DNA from: DASYYE01 sp035946955
GTDB lineage: Bacteria; Actinomycetota; Actinomycetes; Streptosporangiales; Streptosporangiaceae
Assembly: GCA_035946955.1 (NCBI GenBank)
Contig: DASYYE010000057.1
Span: forward strand, 1 to 17,223
Reading direction: 5' to 3'
DNA length: 17,223 nt
The notes under the pieces were generated by a model that searched no databases, was not told the origin of the DNA, and saw only the letters and a program-made list of their open reading frames with translations. The position numbers were made by a program, and so were the translations under genes. Below are positions 14,099 through 17,223 of this stretch, in pieces (position 1 is the first letter of the stretch; the number at the start of each line of letters is the position of its first letter).

Positions 14099-14934
14099 GC
14101 GTTCGCGTAGCCTCCGCTCCACCAGCTGGCGACGAGGGTGGCGTACTGGTCCGCTGCGTCTTCCCAGGTGAAGTGCCCCACGTCGATGATGTCGAGCTTG
14201 CTGTGGGGCAGCCGCTCGTGGAGGAACTCGGCGTTGACCGGCGGCACGGCCCAGTCTTTGGCGCCGGCGATGATTTCTACCGGTGTCTGTACCTGCGGCA
14301 GGAGGCCGGCGAGGACCGGAAGCTCTGCAGGGTAGGCGCGCACGTAGGCCATCGACTCGGCAAAACGGTCGCCATCATAGCCGGAGAGGTAGTCCTCCCT
14401 GACGAACTCGGGAAGGACATGGCGCTCGAGGCCGCTGAGTGCCCCGGTGACAATCTCCCTCGGATCCACCTTGCGGTACGCCTCGACATCGGGGGCCATC
14501 ACCCAGTCGTTCAAGATCCCGCCCAGCTGCAGCGGGAACGCCGCGCCGCCGCTGCCCAGGACAATGCTGCGCAGCCGGCCCGGATGTGATGCCGCCGCGA
14601 AGAGCAGGGCTCCGGTTCCGATGTCGGGGCCGACAGTGTGCGGGTTGTCGAGCTCGAACGCGTCGGCGATGCGGATGATGAACTCGCCCATCGCCCGCGG
14701 GGACAGCAGCGAGTTTCGGCGCTCGGAGTGACCGAATCCCGGCAGGTCGACGGCTACCAGGTGGGTGTGCTCGGCCAGCCGCTCCCACGTCGGCTCGAAT
14801 GCGAGCAGGCTCTCCGGCCACGGGCTCAGCAGCAAGGCGTGATCATCGCGGTCGTCGCTCTCGGCGAAGCGGATGGACAGCCCGTCGATGACCCGGAACT
14901 GCGGCTGGATGGGTGTGTTCAGCCAGGTGGCCAC
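14095..14934 (-). CDS. Alpha/beta hydrolase with Asp nucleophile (epoxide hydrolase / haloalkane dehalogenase-like)
   Basis: 279 residues, soluble, one alpha/beta-hydrolase fold with a cap domain at about residues 130-205. The nucleophile elbow reads VGPDIGTG (101-108), i.e. G-x-D-x-G with Asp104 rather than Ser. The catalytic acid is probably D227 (AGAKDWAVP) and the base H254 (DVGHFTWE). Asp nucleophiles are typical of epoxide hydrolases and dehalogenases, which form an ester intermediate later cleaved by water. The loop that normally carries HGxP is here SPWPES (37-42), so the oxyanion region is unusual. The GTG start is supported by GAGGAG (14948-14943) with an 8-base spacer. Divergent from the VOC gene across 339 bases. 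Substrate unknown; a detoxification or catabolic role is inferred. Confidence 0.85.
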   Translation of the reverse strand: MATWLNTPIQPQFRVIDGLSIRFAESDDRDDHALLLSPWPESLLAFEPTWERLAEHTHLVAVDLPGFGHSERRNSLLSPRAMGEFIIRIADAFELDNPHTVGPDIGTGALLFAAASHPGRLRSIVLGSGGAAFPLQLGGILNDWVMAPDVEAYRKVDPREIVTGALSGLERHVLPEFVREDYLSGYDGDRFAESMAYVRAYPAELPVLAGLLPQVQTPVEIIAGAKDWAVPPVNAEFLHERLPHSKLDIIDVGHFTWEDAADQYATLVASWWSGGYANA

Positions 14935-15123
14935 GGTGTTTGCTCCTCGTGTTGTCGTACCCCGCTCGGCGGCGGCTTCTCCGCGATTGTCTTAGCGGCC
15001 GGGCGGCGTTCGCATCCGCCAGGTGCACAGTCCAAAGTGGCCAGTCGGGTGGTGTCCGGGTCACGGGAGCAGTCGAGAGCGCTCGGAGGCGGGCGGCACG
15101 AGTCGACCAGCTGGCTGGCGACG

Positions 15124-15151
15124 ACTAGCCAGTGGGCTGATGCGAGCTAGT
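15124..15151. promoter_or_regulatory. Dyad in the hydrolase-VOC spacer
   Basis: ACTAGC (15124-15129) and GCTAGT (15146-15151) are perfect inverted arms spaced by 16 bases, placing the half-sites about two helical turns apart, as in many repressor operators. They lie 123 bases before the VOC start and 189 bases from the divergent hydrolase start. The remaining spacer (14935-15123) shows nothing I can name. Confidence 0.3.
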
Positions 15152-15179
15152 GTCCCGCCGGACTTACCTTGGGCCCATG

Positions 15180-15231
15180 CTGGTCATCGCCCAGGCAGTC
15201 TTCGGGTTCAAGCCCGGGACCAGTCGAACCC
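15180..15231 (+). promoter_or_regulatory. Interleaved inverted repeats in the VOC leader
   Basis: CTGGTC (15180-15185) pairs with GACCAG (15218-15223). GGGTTC (15204-15209) pairs with GAACCC (15226-15231). The pairs interleave, so in RNA they could form a pseudoknot-like fold or alternate with the small hairpin CGGG/CCCG (15203-15216). It sits 42 bases before the VOC start codon. It does not complete a tRNA. Confidence 0.25.
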
Positions 15232-15273
15232 AACGCCTTACCCACAAGATCGGTTAAGAGGAGAGAAAGCAGT

Positions 15274-15654
15274 ATGCTATCGAATCTGGAGTTTCATACG
15301 ACCATACCTGTCAAAGATCTGGAACGAGCTAAGGTGTTTTACCGAGAAAAGCTTGGGCTATCTCCAAGTCAGGAAACTCCCGGCGGTCTGGTTTACGAGT
15401 CTGTGCGTGGAAGCTGGTTCTTTCTATTTCCATCGCAATCCGCTGGTACCGCGCAGAATACTGTCATGGCATGGGTGGCAGATGACATTGCCGCGGAAGT
15501 CGCGGAACTGAAATCTCGCGGGGTCGTGTTCGAAGAATATGACTCTCCCGGCTTCAAGTCTGCCGATAGCATAGTAACCATGCCGTCAAGCCGAAATGCC
15601 TGGTTTAAGGATAGCGAGGGTAATACGCTAGGCATAGCACAGCTGAACGGCTAG
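15274..15654 (+). CDS. VOC (glyoxalase / bleomycin-resistance fold) protein, low-GC
   Basis: 126 residues with the two-module VOC plan: LEFHTTIPVKDLERAKVFYR (residues 5-24), then the second module around VADDIAAEVAELKSRGVVF and KDSEGNTLGIAQ at the end. His8 is in the first metal-ligand position. The usual second His (start of the second module) is replaced within NTVMAWVADD, and the C-terminal Glu position is Ala or Gln in GIAQLNG, so the metal site appears incomplete and a binding rather than catalytic role is possible. The ATG at 15274 has AGAGGAGAG (15257-15265) 8 bases upstream. By hand count 15301-15600 is about 52% G+C, well below its neighbours, with A/T-ending codons such as AAA, TTT, ATA and TAT. 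This suggests recent acquisition. Its TAG stop overlaps the stop of the convergent regulator gene. Confidence 0.88.
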   Translation: MLSNLEFHTTIPVKDLERAKVFYREKLGLSPSQETPGGLVYESVRGSWFFLFPSQSAGTAQNTVMAWVADDIAAEVAELKSRGVVFEEYDSPGFKSADSIVTMPSSRNAWFKDSEGNTLGIAQLNG

Positions 15655-17223
15655 GCGTCCTGCGCCGACGTTGGGTCCTCGGGCAGGACGCGGTTGAGCT
15701 GGTTGCGGGAATTGATACCCAGCTTGGTGAAGACCTTGCGCAGGTGGTACTGGACCGTGCGCGCGCTGATGAACAGCCGGACGCCGATCTCCGGGTTCGA
15801 CAGGCCGTCGCGGGCCAGCCGCGCGATCAGCGCCTCCTGGGCGGTCAGCTCGCCCCTGGTCTCGACGGTGCGCTTGCGGACCGTCTGGCCCGTGGCCAGC
15901 AACTCACGCCGGGCCCGCCCGGCGAACGCCCCGATGCCCATCGCGTCCAGCATGCGGTGGGCGGTGCGTAGCTGCACCCGCGCATCCACGCGGCGACCCT
16001 CGCGGCGCAGCCACTCCCCGTAGAGCAGGTGGGCGCGGGCCAGCTGCGCGCGGACGCGGGTCCGGCCCAGCCTGTCGATCGACTCCCGGTACAGGGTCTC
16101 GGCGGCGTCTCCGTCGCTGAGAAGGGCGCGGACGCGGGCCTCGATCCCCAGCGCCCACTCGGCAGGTGTCTGAGCCGTGCGTTCGGACAGCCACCCGAGT
16201 ACGGCCCTGACCAGCGCCACGTCACCCGTCCTGGACGCCGCCTCGGCCAGCTCGGGCACGACCAAGGGCCCGTACCCGAGTTGGTCGCGCTCGAAAGCCC
16301 GCCGGGCAGCGCCGCGCGCGGCATCGTAGCGTCCCAGGCCGTTGTACAGCACCGAGCTGGTGTAGTCCGCGAAGCTGACCAGCCTGCCCAGGCCCCGTGC
16401 CGTCGCCTCCTGCATGGTGGCCTCGATCAGCTCAGACGCCTCTTGTTCCTGGCCACGCCAGGCCGCCAACTCCACAGCGGTATACCCAAGCCACGGGTTC
16501 CCGGTCGCCTCCGCGATCAGGCGGTCTTCTTCGATCAGCCGCGCCGCCGTGCCCAGCTCGCCGGCCAGAAGATGGGTTCCGGCGAGGAAATTGAGCGCGA
16601 ACTGCAAGTGCACGAGGGCGCCCGAGTCGCGGGAGACCTGGGCCTGGCGGGCTGCCAGGGCATGCCAGGATTCGTCGTCCCACAGCTCGAGGGCGATTGT
16701 GGCGCTGCCTCGCCCGCTGGCAAGCCAGAGCCAGCGGCCGGCTTCGAGATCGGTGCCGCCGTTCAGGGCGAGAACCAGCACCAGTGCCCGGGTCAGCGCC
16801 GGCGCAGCCGCCGGGTACCCCTCCGTCAAGCGCACGGCGAACGCGTCGAGCAGCACGTCAACCGCACGCGGCGGTTCGGGACCAGCAGGCGCGGCGCGCG
16901 CCGCCTCGGCGGCGGCCAGGACGCCGCCACGATGGTCCAGATCGCCGGCCCACATCGCAGCTGCGAGCGCCTCCAGGTGTATCTCGCGCGCTCGGCCGGC
17001 GTCGAGCGCCTCGAAACGCCTGGCCGCGCGCAGCAGCAGCAGCGCAGCGTCGCGGGCGCGGCGTTGGTCAAAGGCGATCTGACCGCGCAGGTGCTCCACC
17101 TCGGCGGTGCGCAGCGGGTCACGCGGCCCCGCCTCGACCGCGACCAGCAGGCCCAGCGCCGCATCCGGTGCGCCGACGTCGCGCTTCGCCTTGGCCGCAG
17201 CGAGCAGGCGCCGCGCCCGGCGA
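15651..17223 (-). CDS. LuxR-family regulator, large LAL-like type (5' end outside window)
   Basis: The frame is open to the right edge, so the first part is missing; about 524 codons are visible. Most of the protein is a long array of helix pairs rich in Ala, Leu and Arg, fitting the TPR-like region of LAL or MalT-type regulators. The ATP-binding domain expected at the N-terminus would lie outside the window. The last 65 or so residues are a LuxR HTH: ELTAQEALIARLARDGLSN, then EIGVRLFISARTVQYHLRKV, then FTKLGINSRNQL. This binds DNA, with the helix containing SARTVQYHL as recognition helix. Such regulators often activate nearby biosynthetic or catabolic genes. Possible targets here are the VOC, hydrolase and P450 genes, but nothing in the sequence proves it. 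Stop TAG at 15653-15651. Confidence 0.88.
   Translation of the reverse strand, partial: RRARRLLAAAKAKRDVGAPDAALGLLVAVEAGPRDPLRTAEVEHLRGQIAFDQRRARDAALLLLRAARRFEALDAGRAREIHLEALAAAMWAGDLDHRGGVLAAAEAARAAPAGPEPPRAVDVLLDAFAVRLTEGYPAAAPALTRALVLVLALNGGTDLEAGRWLWLASGRGSATIALELWDDESWHALAARQAQVSRDSGALVHLQFALNFLAGTHLLAGELGTAARLIEEDRLIAEATGNPWLGYTAVELAAWRGQEQEASELIEATMQEATARGLGRLVSFADYTSSVLYNGLGRYDAARGAARRAFERDQLGYGPLVVPELAEAASRTGDVALVRAVLGWLSERTAQTPAEWALGIEARVRALLSDGDAAETLYRESIDRLGRTRVRAQLARAHLLYGEWLRREGRRVDARVQLRTAHRMLDAMGIGAFAGRARRELLATGQTVRKRTVETRGELTAQEALIARLARDGLSNPEIGVRLFISARTVQYHLRKVFTKLGINSRNQLNRVLPEDPTSAQDA

Noticed and set aside
15200..15231. Possible tRNA T-arm (GGGTTCAAGCCC)
   Set aside because: The stem does not pair correctly and no anticodon, D arm or acceptor stem is found nearby.
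1..17223. CRISPR arrays, rRNA or tRNA genes, long tandem repeats
   Set aside because: Looked for by eye; no regularly spaced repeats, cloverleaf structures or rRNA-like stretches were found.

Overview
The window looks like a high-GC actinobacterial chromosome segment. Evidence: strong third-position G/C bias, GTG and TTG starts, GGAG-type ribosome binding sites, and actinobacterial families (GAF-PP2C phosphatase, bacterial cytochrome P450s, large LuxR/LAL regulator, ISAs1 remnant). Two secreted peptidases of classes that usually work at acid pH (G1 and S53) make an acid-soil actinomycete plausible, but this is inference.

Layout. Bases 3-6842 (all + strand) hold the 3' end of a membrane fatty-acid desaturase, a GAF/SpoIIE-type PP2C phosphatase, a small GlsB/YeaQ-type membrane protein, and a tight three-gene operon: GT4-type glycosyltransferase, a putative (alpha/alpha)6-toroid protein, and a GH130 mannoside phosphorylase/hydrolase. 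The operon ends in a perfect hairpin that contains the last stop codon. Bases 6843-7340 are a gene graveyard: one unrecognised + strand fragment, one + strand unit of a secreted 'CTAVG' repeat protein, and a 3'-truncated ferredoxin on the - strand. Bases 7348-10012 hold a - strand operon of two P450s. The ferredoxin stub is its third gene, and a promoter candidate lies upstream whose -10 box sits inside an inverted repeat.

Bases 10230-11100 hold a secreted G1 (eqolisin) peptidase on the - strand. Bases 11300-11561 hold a decayed ISAs1-family transposase. Bases 11642-13551 hold a secreted S53 (sedolisin) peptidase on the + strand, with a long leader that includes a tiny ORF behind a perfect Shine-Dalgarno sequence. 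Bases 13552-14072 have no convincing gene. An alpha/beta hydrolase with a likely Asp nucleophile follows (- strand, 14095-14934). A noticeably lower-GC glyoxalase-fold (VOC) gene (+ strand, 15274-15654) shares a CTAG stop tetramer with the convergent LuxR/LAL-type regulator, which runs off the right edge.

How the genes work together. The left third reads as stress-related envelope and carbohydrate functions. The GT4-toroid-GH130 set is translationally coupled and probably builds and recycles one mannose-containing glycan or glycoside; this is the best candidate for an under-described system. The P450 pair was probably served by its own ferredoxin before the truncation, so it may now rely on a redox partner elsewhere. 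The G1 and S53 peptidases lie about 0.95 kb apart in divergent orientation and could jointly provide pepstatin-insensitive acid proteolysis outside the cell.
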